25,667 nucleotides of DNA from Byssochlamys sp. IMV 00236 (GCA_001931875.2 MSJH02000499.1:1-25667); one strand, 5' to 3'; positions 8,951 to 19,949 are shown, counted from the first letter of the stretch. Translations and numbers: made by a program. Notes: generated by a model from the letters alone, not told the origin.

Positions 8951-10376
8951 ATGTGGATCATTTCTCGAGTCGTAAGATAACCAGTCAAAGTATACGCACA
9001 CACATTTATATCATGTTATTCATATATAAATATTCTTTTTCTTCATAGTTTGGAGAGTCACGGTGGACCCGAGCTATATTCTGTGTGATCGTTTTACAAG
9101 CACTATTTGCTATTGCATTCGAAGCTGTCATTTTTGTCTTTCACTCGAATGAAATTAATGTAATCAACAGTTTACGATTGGCAGTTGATTCCAATGATGA
9201 CCTCAAGACAGCCTTTGCTAATGCTAGGTCCTTATTGGTCTATTTCATTTTATTCATGATTGCCCAGCTATTTACTGTGATATTAGTGATCGATGCTGTA
9301 GGCTAAAAAAAGGATAAGCATAGCATAGAAAACTAACGATGATATATAAAATAGATTTACCAAAGAAATACCATTCAACTTATTGCGCTGGTCGCTTTTG
9401 AATTAGGCATGACAGCATACTCTATCATCCAGTTTCATCAGTCTTCCACTCTATTCACGCAAGATGGTTCAAACGTGTCAACTGGCTTACATTACCTGGG
9501 CCAAGCTTATCATGATTCCAAGTGGGCAGAAATCACTCAGATATGTTTGATGATTGTTTGTACCTGTATATTCGTCTTTTTAGCTTATAAGCTCTATCTT
9601 GAGTTTGGTTGGCATATTTATAAAAAGATTGGAGCTGATTTAGCCATGCGAGGTATATATATAAGTATGTATAACAGGAAACTTATGTCATTGACTCTAT
9701 ATTGCATAGATCGTTACAAGATGTATCAAATCTTCATGATGCTACTCAAGTTCGATTTCTTCTTTTTCCTTGGATTTTCAATACAGTATTTAGCGTTATT
9801 GATCGTCGCATGGTGGCCAACCGCGGCAAGTAGTGGAGATCAAACAGGAATTGTCAAAGAATTGATAGAACACATTGTCCTGAGTTGTTGTATTTCAATC
9901 ACAATGCTCGTATCTGCTTATTGGGGATTAAGAAGAGAAAGAAAGCCTCATATGTACATCTTTTTAATTCTTTGTATGGCGAGCATGGCGTACTATATTT
10001 ATACTCTTGTCCAAATTGCTCAAAATCCTGTTCGATTCTTGGGTTCAAAAGCTTTTCTCACCTTCTTTTGTAAGTTCTTGTATATCTTTTAATAATCTAC
10101 TAATCACATTGAAATAGTGTGTGTGGATATGGTACTTATTTTAGCATCTGTACCTATTGGTATTATATGTCTTCGAAACTTTAATCTTGGATTGATGAAT
10201 CACAGTAAACAGATGGAATCCTGTTTATTATCCAGATAAACTGACTCTCTTTTTTTTTTTTCTCTCTCTCTCTCTCTCTAGTTTCGCACGCTACTGCTTC
10301 TGCTACTTCAGCGCATTCAATGGCTCCTCTTGGTTTGGAAAAATCAAGTTCTACCAGGCGATGGTCTATTGAATAA
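8951..10376 (+). CDS. UPF0658-type Golgi multi-pass membrane protein
   Basis: Six exons with matching phases: 8951-8971, 9049-9297, 9355-9652, 9710-10069, 10118-10204 and 10282-10376. They encode 369 aa. The first exon is only seven codons (MWIISRV), joined to [20 protein letters not shown]. About seven hydrophobic segments follow, including [87 protein letters not shown] and [15 protein letters not shown]. The loop ending in [20 protein letters not shown] and the segment [20 protein letters not shown] fit the fungal UPF0658 family, named after a Golgi protein of fission yeast. The C-tail is Ser/Thr-rich ([11 protein letters not shown]...STRRWSIE). Function is unknown in the family. The last intron has a pure (TC)n polypyrimidine tract (10257-10279). 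The start is inferred from the splice fit. Confidence 0.82.
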
Positions 10377-10590
10377 GTATTCCTTTATTATCACACCCCC
10401 CTTATTGTTATTATTACTACTACTTACTATTAGCACCTTTTATCTTTTTTTCTCACTTTGTAAAGTTTATCGTAGAATAAAAAATCAACACTTTAATGTA
10501 TTCTGTATGACGTAAATGTTATTGTTATGCAGGATTGTCTTATTTCAGGGCACACTTTTTTCTTTTTTTTCTTTTCTTTCTTTATTTCTC

Positions 10591-12266
10591 ATGTCTCAAA
10601 GTCAACTCGATTATAGTCACGATCCTTCGCATGAATCATATGATCTGATCGTACGCAACGATGCTCCTTTTAATGCTGAACCAACACCACCAGATCTGGT
10701 AAAACATTATATTACACCTGAGAAATACTTCTTTTGTCGAAACCATGGACCGATACCTCTCCTTGATGAGAACGAACACACGGTAGAGGTCAGGGGTATA
10801 GGCTGTAAAGAAGTCAAAAGATTGAGTCTGAAAGAAATCAAGGATTATGAAAAAGTGTCGGTTATGATGGTGATGGAGGTAATTGAAGGGAATATATTGA
10901 ACAACATTGACATATTCATCTATTCATACATATATATCTAGTGTGCAGTATGTGTATAGTATCAATAGGAATACATCTAATATCTTAATAGGGAAACAGA
11001 AGAGATGGCCTACACAGAGTAAAACATACAAAGGGTGTAAGTTCAAAAATCATACCGTGTTTCATCTTACTCATTCTCATAAAGGTCATCTGGGGCCCCT
11101 GTGCTCTTGGAAATGCAGTTTATAGTGGCTGTAGACTAAAGGACGTACTAGAATCTCTAGGCGTTACGTCCAAACTGGATAATTTTTCTAAATTGCATGT
11201 CGCATTTGAATCTGTGGAACAGGTAACCAACCACTTTTTTTTCTACCAATAGCTTAAATCCTAAATAAAGCAATATTATATAAAAAAGTGCGAAGAAGAT
11301 AGGTGCTATGGATCCTCTATTCCTCTTGCAAAAGCACTGTAAGTCTTTTATTTATTTTAATACAACGTTAACTCTTTGTAGGGACGAGTTTGGTGATGTA
11401 CTATTGGCATATGAGGCAAGTAACGATGATACTTTAAGAATTTGCAACATTGATTTCTTCTAATTCAGATGAACTATAAACCTCTAACGCGTGATCACGG
11501 TTATCCTATTCGAGTAGTCGTACCAGGTAACAAAACTTGTGTTTTTCTGTATTGTTACTAATTGGAAGTATAAAGGATACATCGGCGCACGTTCAGTCAA
11601 GTTTTTGAAATCAATCGTCATCCAAGACCAAGAGTCATCTTCCTTTTTCCAACAACGAGACTATAAAATACTTCCCGAGAGCGTAAGTGAAAAAACACAT
11701 CATATCCTTTCTTCTGATCGATGTTGGATCTCTAGATAAACACCGAGGAACAAGCAAACGCGTATTGGACCAGATTACCTGCTATTGGAGAATACAATGT
11801 CCAGTCTTATGTTTGTATACCTGCTGATGGAGTGCACAGTGGACCCCGACCCAGTGAGCAAGTACAAGGTTATGCACTCTCAGGAGGTGGTAGATTTATT
11901 CAGCGTGTTGGTAAGACAGAAATGGTTGTTCAATAGCAGTTGATTTATGTTTGAATAGATGTTTCTGGAGATGACGGAAAGACATGGGTAACAGCTCAAT
12001 TGTATCAGCCTGCAGCAGAAGGAAATAGCGTACATGTTTGGGGTTGGTGTCTCTGGACAGCTACTATAGAAACAAAGAGAAACGTGAGAATCGTTAGTCG
12101 AGCAGGTAAATAGAAAGCTGTTAAAAAGCCAAGTGATCTTATTTTATATATAGTGGATTCTGCTGGTAATATTCAACAAGAGTATCCTATTTGGAATTAT
12201 CGCGGAGTGATGAATAACTCTTGGAGAACAGTAGAATCAAACAGATTGGAACAAGCAAATATTTAA
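10591..12266 (+). CDS. Sulfite oxidase (molybdopterin enzyme without heme domain)
   Basis: Eleven exons: 10591-10878, 10942-10947, 10992-11036, 11085-11222, 11289-11338, 11382-11415, 11469-11526, 11576-11682, 11736-11910, 11959-12105 and 12154-12266. All phases agree and the product is 386 aa, similar to heme-free plant-type enzymes. Landmarks: FFCRNHGPIP near the N-terminus; VMECAGNRRDGL holding Mo-ligand Cys97; VIWGPCALGNAVYSG; YGSSIPLAKALDEFGDVLLA; LTRDHGYPIRVVVPGYIGAR; and the C-terminal dimerisation fold with SGDDGKTWVTAQL and VHVWGWCLWTA. The RDHG and GSSIPLAKAL sequences favour sulfite oxidase over nitrate reductase. It oxidises sulfite to sulfate using molybdenum cofactor. There is no cytochrome b5 domain and no clear mitochondrial or peroxisomal signal (ends QANI), so its location and electron acceptor are open. 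Exon 2 is six nucleotides; intron 6 is GC-AG. Confidence 0.93.
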
Positions 12267-12428
12267 TGAAATTGTGTCTTGTTTATTATTCAAATAAAGT
12301 AAAATTACATGCATTAATATCGAAAAGAAGAAAAGAAAAAGAAAGAGTTTAGGATGTAGTTGTATGAATAATGATACAAAATAAAAAAAAAATCTATAGT
12401 GTGTATATAATATGATTAAAGAATATTT
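12267..12428. terminator. Shared 3' spacer of two convergent genes
   Basis: A 162-bp AT-rich gap lies between the stop codons of the sulfite oxidase (+) and the ABC transporter (-). AATAAA-like strings occur on both strands (for example near 12292 on plus), fitting overlapping 3' UTRs and polyadenylation sites. Confidence 0.45.
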
Positions 12429-15400
12429 TTAACGTCTTGGCTTTCTGCGAAGGTAAACAAACATTAAAAAGACAATGCAGTTGAAGGCAAAGTAAGCAAT
12501 GAGGATACCAAAGTTACGCCACTTGTGAGCTTCATCCCAGCCAAATCGAGTATAATAGAATTCTTTACCACTGCTAAAGGTACAGTAACCGCACATATCA
12601 GGTTGCATAGCATCAGGATTAGCAATATAACCAGGAGCGCCATAAGTAAAGTAATTCTTGGTGTATTCGCCACAGGTCATGTTGGGTGGAGGATGGAACT
12701 TGACAAGATCAGAATCAGTACATCGAACGGTGGTATCAGACAGTTCATTCACAGCTAAACCTTCGATATAGTAATGGAAAGGATCTATAAAATATATTAG
12801 TTATCTCTTCTTCTCTTTCTTTTGTAGTAAACTTACCAAGCCAGTACATCCATGCGCTCCAGAATCGAGGCATTGCTGCAGGAGATTGCATAAGACCAGC
12901 AAACAAAATAAGCAAGGACATGACCAAAGGATTGATGACAGCAGCCATCACAGGTGATTCGGAGAAAGCGGCAATGACAAAACCAAGAGAGACAGCCCAA
13001 CAGACAAGAATACAAAAGGTGATGTAAAAGTAACCAGTTGCCTCTGAAGACATATTCATACCAGCTGTCCAATAGAATCCAAACATGAAACAGGCAGCAA
13101 AGATAAAGATGTATGGCAGTTCAACCAGGAGAGCAGAGATACCCCAAGGGAACCAACTGTAGTAACGTGAAGCGTATTCTCTTCTAAAGTATTGTCGTTC
13201 GGTAATAAACTTGGGTTGAGCAAGGATAATCAATGTCATGGCCATGATGAAAGTACTGAAGAGGGCAAAGAGCTTATTAAGCAAGTCAGAAGAAGAGTTT
13301 CCAAGCTTCCAAAAGGTAAAACCAGTGATAAGTGAAGTAAACATGACGTTTAAGAAACGACCAATGTTGTAATCAGGAGAACGCCAGTAGGCTAAAGCCA
13401 TACGCTTGTGAACCAGTTTGAATTGAGTCCACGTACTTGTAGCATAAGTACGAGCAACACGTGTGGGGTTCTTGTCAGCCACATTGTGAATTTGTTCGAG
13501 TTCTTCTTGAAGACGCTTGGCTTCAGCTGACTTTTCCCAGATAGCAGCCCAGTCAGCCTTGGCTTTACCTGCAGTGCCTGCACCAACACACTCAAGGATA
13601 TATTCAGCAGGGTTGGCATCAGGCGCACATTGAGGACCACCATTTCGTTCAAAGTACGAGATCATCGTTTGAGAGTCCTTACCGATTTCACCATAGTAGG
13701 CTGTCTTACCACCACGGACAAGTAAGAGAAGGTGATCAAAGTGTTCAAAGAGGATAGCAGAGGGTTGATGGATGGTACACAAGACGGGCCATCCAGAGTC
13801 AGCAAGCTTACGAATGAAACGAATGATGTTGTATGAACTTTGAGCGTCAAGACCAGAGGTAGGTTCGTCCAAGAACAAAAGTTTAGGCTTGCCTACAAGT
13901 TCCATACCGATCGTCAAACGCTTACGTTCTTCAACAGAGATACCAAAGCCAGTTTCAACAAGACCAATTTGAGCGTCACCAATGTCTTCCATTTCCAAGA
14001 GCTCAAGGATCTTTTCGACATAGGCATCCTTTTCCTCCTTGGACACTTCAGCAGGTTGACGAAGATAGGCTGAGAATCTCAGTGCTTCACGGACAGTGAC
14101 AGCAGGTTGATGAACATCAGTTTGTTCACAGTAACCCGTGATACGTTCAAAGTCATTCAACAAGGCTTCGTTGTTCAAATAGACACGACCGTCGACCTTA
14201 CCAATCGTCTTTCGGCGAGCCAAGACGTCCAGAAGGGTTGTCTTACCAGCACCAGAGGAACCCATAAGGGCAGTAAGATGGCCAGGTTTGACGATACCAG
14301 AGACATTGTTCAAAAGTTGGAGTTGGCCGCCCTTGATTGGAACGGTATAGTTGACGTCTTGCCATGAGAAGGTTGTACCAGTAGATACGTTTTCCATTTC
14401 AGAGTTGATGTTGGCTTGTCTTTTGCGTCTAGCATCTTCTTCCTCGGGCGTACGGGGCTTGGGAGCCTTACCAGGCAAGTAGAGCTTGGTCAATGTACCG
14501 GCTTTGCTGAGTCCACCCAGTTCCATGGTCATGGCAGTCACGACAGTAAAGAAGAGGAAGAAGGCAACGAGGACAACAAAGTCAGGAGCCCACATTTGCT
14601 CAGGGTTGTAACTAAGGTATTCGTTCAAGTAGTCGTCACCAAGGACAAAACTTGCACCGGGCTTGCCACCTGCCATAACACAGGTCTTGTAGTTCCAGTC
14701 GTCATAGCCTGGGCCAGAAGGAATCGAGTTACCAAGGCCGTCGCAGCTGTAATGCTGACCCTTCAATTCGTTAATGAGCAGCGCCTTGTAACCATATGTC
14801 AAGGGATTGATCCAATAGATCCATGAGAGCCAAGGATGCATCTTGTTGTAAGGAATAGTATAACCTGTGTAGGATGTTACGGCAATCAAAACGGTACCTG
14901 AAAGCTGAGTAGCAAGGAAGAAACTGGATGTGGAAGCACCAAAGAAACGGAAGAAACCGTTCATACACATGTTGATGAAGAATAAGATGACAAAGAAACT
15001 AAAGAAGGCTCCAGCCGTCATTTTCAAGCCCATCATAAAGTAAGCACAAATTTCAAACAAGAGTACTTGGACCACGGCATAAGGCACGTCCATGACAACT
15101 TGAGCAATATAGAATGCAGAAGGGCGGTAGAGAGCATACTGTTTGTGCTTTTCAAGGATAGGTCGACCCATCAAGAAAGCAACGAGTTCGGATTGAGAGA
15201 TGAAGGCATTGAACAAGAGAGCAAAGAAAAGAGCACCGCCACGAGAGAAGGCACCGGCGCCGTCTTCGGCCATCTTGAAGAAACAAGAGGCAGTGATCAA
15301 TGATTGAATGAGAATAGTACCATAACGAGAGATGAGAGCACCAATATCAGTCAAGTTGAGATAGAACTGACGAATAGTCAGTGCCTTGACTTGTTGATAG

Positions 15401-16935
15401 AAACTAGCTGTGTAGGGTGCCTTTTTGCTGGCACGCTTTTGATGTTCGGCATCGACAGCTTTCATAAAAGTATCACCAGGCTTCTCGTGATGAAGATGAG
15501 CTTGGTATTGTTCAAATTCAGCCATCATTTGTTTGTGAATATCTGATTCGAGATATTTTGCTTCAAATTCGTGGGCAAATCTGGGAGCAATTGACTCGAA
15601 ACCAGGCTTGATTTCACGTTCGTTGGGGTTACAAAGACCGGTTAAAAAGTCAGGAATTGACTTACGTTTGGGGCAATGGAAACCGAGAGCTTCAAAGTAG
15701 GGTTGAGCGAGATCGGTAGGACCAAAGTAGATGCATCTGCCTTCATCCAATACCATGACTTTATCGAAAAGGGTAAAGATGTTGTTCGAAGCCTGATATA
15801 AGGTAGCGATCGTTGTCTTTTTCAAAACGTCAGTCATAATGCGGAGTGCTCGAGTATAATCAAGAGCAGAGGCGGCGTCGAGACCACGTGTGGAGCAATC
15901 CCAACAGTTGATGGAGCTGGATGTTGTCATTTGCTCAGCAATAGACATACGCTTGCGTTCACCACCAGAAAGACCGCGGACATAGGCGTTACCGACCATG
16001 GTGTTCATTTGTTTGGTAAGACCCAGCATATTACCGAGCATATAAAGAATCTTGTTGACAAATTCCTTCTTGGTCTCGTTAGGAAGTCGGTTACCAGGTG
16101 TCTTGAGACGAAGAGCAAATTGGAGTGTTTGTTTGGCAGTTAAGGTAGGATAGTGTTGATCTTCTTCTTCATTGTAACAAACTTGACCACGATATCTCTT
16201 TGCAAAGGTATCTGCGTCAATACCACCATAAGTAACATCGCCTTCAATATCAGTGTAGGAACCACGCATGTTAGCAATCACTTTTAGGAAAGTAGTACAG
16301 CCTGCGCCAGGACGGCCGAGAACGAGTAGCATTTCGCCTTCTTTACAATGGCCCGTTAGATCATGAAGGATATTTTTCTTATTTTTGCTAACACCAACAC
16401 CAAAGAGCTTCCAGAATTGAAGGAAAGAGAAAACAGTGGGGATAGTATGTGCATCAGGTGCATAACCCTAAAATAATTGCTTTAGATTCGGCATTCCCTT
16501 TTTATATATAAAAGGGTTACCTTGACCGTCAAATTTTTCCATGAAACACCGAGATTTTTGGGCAGGTGGCCTGCAGAATCATGTTCGTCACGTAGACCGT
16601 TTAAGAATTCATCGAGGTTAAATTCATCTGCATTAGCCTTGCCTTCTTCTACTGCATTTGGGTGAACAGAGGACATACGACTGATGCGAGACAATTCTCG
16701 TTTGAGATCTTCGTACTCTTGCTGAGCAGCTGGAAATAAAAAAAATTAATGTCTAAAATACAGATATCAATTAAGTAAAAAAGGTACCTTCGACGTTAAC
16801 AGCATTTGCATTAGGTTCACCATATGTGCCATTCGAAACATTCATATGATAGACCGTACTGGCTGATTCATTACTAGCTTGATCTAGTTCGTGTTGATGT
16901 CCTCCATAAGATGGAAGATTATTACTGGAAGTCAT
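12429..16935 (-). CDS. PDR-type (ABCG full-length) ABC transporter
   Basis: Four exons on the minus strand: 16788-16935, 16521-16729, 12837-16467 and 12429-12784. Phases agree; 1447 aa. The order is (NBD-TMD) twice, as in yeast Pdr5. NBD1 has the degenerate fungal Walker A GRPGAGCTT (170-178; Cys in place of Lys), signature VRGLSGGERKR (~281) and Walker B region CWDCSTRGLDAAS (~307). NBD2 has a canonical Walker A GSSGAGKTT (~855), a degenerate signature VEERKRLTIG (~962) and Walker B KLLFLDEPTSGLD (~979). This asymmetry is normal in PDR pumps and leaves one competent ATP site. Hydrophobic segments follow each NBD, and a Cys-rich extracellular loop (CGEYTKNYF...MCGYCTF) precedes the last span. 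The C-terminus is basic (YLRRKPRR). Likely plasma-membrane efflux of xenobiotics or lipids; substrate not predictable. A TATA box lies upstream. Confidence 0.93.
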
Positions 16936-17533
16936 GAATGTACTTGTTGATCTTTAGTACTGTTATTTCGATTATTATTGTATTAAAGTGAATGAAAGGG
17001 TAGTAAAATGAGATGTACAAAAAAAGAAGAAAGATAGATCAAGACGAATAGATTCTAAGAAATTACAGGGACTATTTATATGCTCACGTTTGACAGAATA
17101 TGCCGTAGTTTATCCGTGAAGCTGCGGATCTGTAGATTACTACTCACCGCCAAAGTGAGCCGGTTTGATGTCATTATTTTATTGGAAGGTTTTAAATGGC
17201 GACCGGCGAAGCATCGCGCAATATCCTACAATTTGCCCCCTGACGACAGTAATTTACCTCATAAAAAGGGCGCTATTATCCGCAGCAGCACCGGGAAAGA
17301 AAAATTCATATTATTCCATATGACAACAAATGACCCGAATGAACCGATTGATCATTGCAAGCATATTCGTTTCTAATTGAAAGCTATACCATTATCTATT
17401 TCGGTTTAGCATATTCCGACTATTATGATTGGACAACTGGTTTTCAATTTACAATGCTCGTGCATTCAAAGATACAAAGATATCAATATTCGCATTTTAA
17501 ACTCAGGTAGACTCAAAAAGGTTTTTAGACAAA
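16936..17533 (-). promoter_or_regulatory. ABC transporter promoter region
   Basis: On the minus strand a TATA-like ATATAAATAG sits at 17081-17072, about 137 bp before the ATG. Further upstream is the inverted repeat ATCCG (17112-17116) and CGGAT (17125-17129) with an 8-bp spacer, that is CCG-N8-CGG, the general form of a Zn2Cys6-factor site. The stretch around 17080-17380 is more GC-rich than its surroundings and holds a 98-codon plus-strand ORF with no recognisable motif, which I treat as chance. Confidence 0.35.
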
Positions 17534-17624
17534 TACAGTGTTTTTAAAAATTAATGTCGCATTTCTGTATATTTTGTATTGTAAAAATTCAATTTTTGCG
17601 ACACTACTTTCTGGAAATACTGTA
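17534..17624. mobile_element. Palindromic Tc1/mariner-type MITE (~87 bp plus TA duplication)
   Basis: Two 28-nt inverted repeats face each other, 17534-17561 (TACAGTGTTTTT...TGTCGCA) and 17597-17624 (TGCGACA...AAATACTGTA). They match at 22 of 28 positions, with only 35 nt between them. Taking TA as the target-site duplication, the element itself runs CAGTG...TACTG, 17536-17622, with TA on each side, as Tc1/mariner insertions have. It cannot encode a protein. A degenerate Tc1/mariner transposase fragment begins about 165 bp away, but the two need not be the same family. Confidence 0.7.
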
Positions 17625-17787
17625 CAACTATTGTTTGGACAGCGGTAAGAATTTATTCAGACAAGCGTAGAAAAAACTCAAACAAAATACGAAATATTAT
17701 TCGGAAAAAAATTGCTTGGGAACAGCCTAAACAATGCTAGTTTCTCTGTCAAGGCACCTATTCTCAATAATTCTCAGAGTGTCTAAT

Positions 17788-18050
17788 TCAGTCAAGGCAG
17801 TCTTCTATAGCAACAGTTTTACCAGCAGCCTTGATTCTGAGTATCAAAATGTCCAATAAAGAGAGTGGATTTTTTTCGATACGTTTTTTGAGCTTTGACC
17901 AGTATTCCTCAATTGGATTGAGGAAAGGAGAGCATGGAGGCATAAACAAAGGTTTATAACCTCAAATTTTAATTGCATCTACGTGTTTGGTGAGATAACC
18001 ATTATAATAACTCGAGTATAATAAAATAGAGCATACATTGTGCTTTACAT
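17788..18050 (-). pseudogene. Tc1/mariner (DDE_3) transposase C-terminal fragment, dead
   Basis: The minus strand encodes the typical C-terminal end of a Tc1-like transposase: FMPPCSPFLNPIEEYWSKLK, then RIEKNPLSLLDILILRIKAA, ending in EDCLD and a TGA stop (17788-17790). The SPFLNPIEEYWS block, with its glutamate, is the third catalytic acid region of the DDE domain. Upstream the frame continues as GYLTKHVDAIKI, is broken by TGA where related elements usually have an Arg codon, and then degrades by about 18050. No N-terminal helix-turn-helix or earlier catalytic aspartates remain nearby. Confidence 0.75.
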
Positions 18051-18359
18051 TTCTCTATCTTATCTGATAGGAATAATAATAATAACAACAGTAGCTACTA
18101 GTATAGCATTGATAAATAATTGCACTGACCACATTAAATCATGCTAACAACATTCTTTCTCCCTACAAAACTCTCTCACAAACTTAATTTAATAATACTC
18201 AGCTCTTCTTATGAAGAATTTAATTCGCAAGTTGTCGACTTAATAACCTTTTTCCAATAACAAAGCTGAATGCAACACACTCAAACGACTCAGTCTCAAG
18301 TAAAGAAGTACATGGGGAAAAAAAAGGCTATAAATACCACATTTCTGCCTGGCATCTAA

Positions 18360-18713
18360 AATGAAGCTGAAAGCACAAGCAAGCGCAGTTCCTTTACAAT
18401 AGATGAAACTCTTCGCACTAGTATGATCCCTCTTGCTGATTATGATTTTGATTCCAGTGATGAATTTGATGAATCAATTGTCAAAAGTATTGATTCAGGC
18501 GAATCAAGCAAATCCACTCTCCTCCAAAAAAAGATTTAAAAATTTGTTGTTAAATCTACTTTTACTGTTGCTGATAACACTGCCCTAAATATTAAAAAAG
18601 TAGCTGATTTTGAAGCAAGCCCAGTGAGTACCAGAGAAGAACTTGACATAATAGGCAAAAAAGTTAAAGTGGTAAAAGAAAATTGTGAAATAGAGATCTC
18701 GCCGCGATCTTAA
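18360..18713 (+). pseudogene. Decayed acidic ORF, unrecognised
   Basis: One frame is open except for a single TAA at 18537-18539. It reads SSFTIDETLRTSMIPLADYD, an Asp/Ser/Glu-rich stretch (FDSSDEFDESIVKSIDSGES), then FVVKSTFTVADNTALNIKK and ELDIIGKKVKVVKENCEIEI, up to TAA 18711. The composition and continuity on both sides of the stop suggest former coding sequence, perhaps from a mobile element, since it lies beside the transposase fragment. A TATAAATA string sits at 18329-18336. No family recognised. Confidence 0.35.
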
Positions 18714-19145
18714 ACTTTCGAAAGACTTTGGTCAGCTTAAGGGAGTCAACTAAAGTTCAACAATCTTTACCCGAAAACGAGCACCAAAACCAGCATAAAA
18801 AAAAAACCAGGAGCCTTCCGCCAAAGTCCTTCAATGCAGGTAAACTTAAATGTCTGAATTTAAAGTGCGTATACTGTAGCAAATAGTGCAACATGAACAG
18901 CTTGCATTATGGTTGAGAGCAAGCGATCACATTGTCTTCTAGTTACTATAAATAAACACTATCTCTTTTCTCCACTAATAACACGCTCCCCCGCTAGTAC
19001 AACATCCCCCCTGTGTGCGCGGGCAAAATTTTAGCGAATGATATCATATATTTTATTGGCTCATTTTTCGACCAATGAGCGCTGTAGTATACTTTTTTCC
19101 CTCCTCTACCCTCTTCCCCTCCTCCATTTCTCTTTTTTCTTAATC
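18714..19145 (+). promoter_or_regulatory. Upstream region of the SCA7 gene with paired CCAAT boxes
   Basis: An inverted pair of CCAAT boxes, ATTGG (19055-19059) and CCAAT (19072-19076), lies about 70-90 bp before the ATG. It is embedded in a larger inverted repeat, GCTCAT ... ATGAGC (19059-19080). CCAAT is the binding core of the Hap2/3/5 (NF-Y) complex. A CT-rich tract (19095-19140) follows directly before the start codon. The upstream part (18714-18960) shows no intact gene. Confidence 0.45.
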
Positions 19146-19949
19146 ATGTCAAATCTCATAAAGCCAACTTCAACAGATAGTGAAGAAAGTGATGGTAACG
19201 AGTTTATGTCGGAAGGTGGTAAAAAAAGAAAAAGACCATTACGAGATGAAGATGAGAAGAACGTGCAAACAGAAAATAACGGTAAAAATAGTTTAGTAAT
19301 AAAAAAAAGAGGTGGTATTTAATGTCGTATATAGAAACAAACGATATGAAAAAGCATAAAAAGCGGATCAATAAGAGAAAAAAAGGTTCTGATTGTATTT
19401 TACTTGTGGGATGGTATGATGATTTAACCTCCTCTTTTTTTAAATATAACAGCGCCTTTAAATCTAGATAGACAATGCGGCGTGCTTATTCCACCTACAA
19501 ATGAACCTTGTACGAGAGCGATTACATGTAAAATTCATTCAGTCGGTGCCAAAAGAGCAGTGGCAGGTCGAAGTCAATCATTCAACGATCTCATTGCTGT
19601 CTATCAGAAAAAGGGAATAGGCAGGCCACAAGGTATGATCACGATTTAGACTAACCTAAGGAACTAATCGTGTTACCCAGTTACACCTGGAAACGATAGG
19701 GAAGATCTTAAAATTGTCTTGGAAGAGTCACGAGAACAAGAAAACAGCCAACAAGAAACAGATATTGATTACGACGAAGAGACAGAGAGTGTATATATTG
19801 CAGTAAAAGAACATAAACCACAGCCTTTGGGAGAACGACAAGTATTCTATGTTCAACGAAAGCGAAAATACTTTAAGATAAGAGATATTCTATTAGAGGC
19901 CATTACACCAAAATCGTCTCAATGTCAAATACCTCACATTGATATTTAA
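19146..19949 (+). CDS. sgf73: SCA7-domain protein, SAGA subunit Sgf73/ataxin-7-like
   Basis: Three exons: 19146-19314, 19453-19632 and 19681-19949, phases consistent, 205 aa. The first donor could also be at 19312 (GTGGTA); I chose GTATTT at 19315. The N-terminus is acidic then basic (STDSEESDGNEF, GGKKRKRPLRDEDE). The core reads LDRQCGVLIPP...CTRAITCKIHSVGAKRAVAG, followed by RSQSFNDLIAVYQKK. This is the SCA7 zinc-binding motif (Cys-X10-Cys-X5-Cys-X2-His) with the usual KR..GR downstream. In yeast and animals this domain occurs in SAGA deubiquitinase-module proteins, where it contacts nucleosomes. The C-terminal third is acidic/charged (ETDIDYDEETESVYIAVKEH) with no known fold. It is much shorter than yeast Sgf73 (about 657 aa), so it may be a reduced homologue. 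The 5' UTR is CT-rich. Confidence 0.85.

Noticed and set aside
10330..10515. 61-codon ORF after the UPF0658 gene
   Set aside because: Overlaps the last UPF0658 exon in a different frame and continues as a Leu/Phe run from AT-rich UTR sequence.
12833..16143. Many ORFs on both strands inside the ABC transporter
   Set aside because: All are alternative-frame or antisense shadows of one long coding region with clear family motifs.
17080..17376. 98-codon plus-strand ORF upstream of the ABC transporter
   Set aside because: No motif recognised, overlaps the transporter's TATA and CCG palindrome, and composition reads like promoter sequence. Treated as chance.
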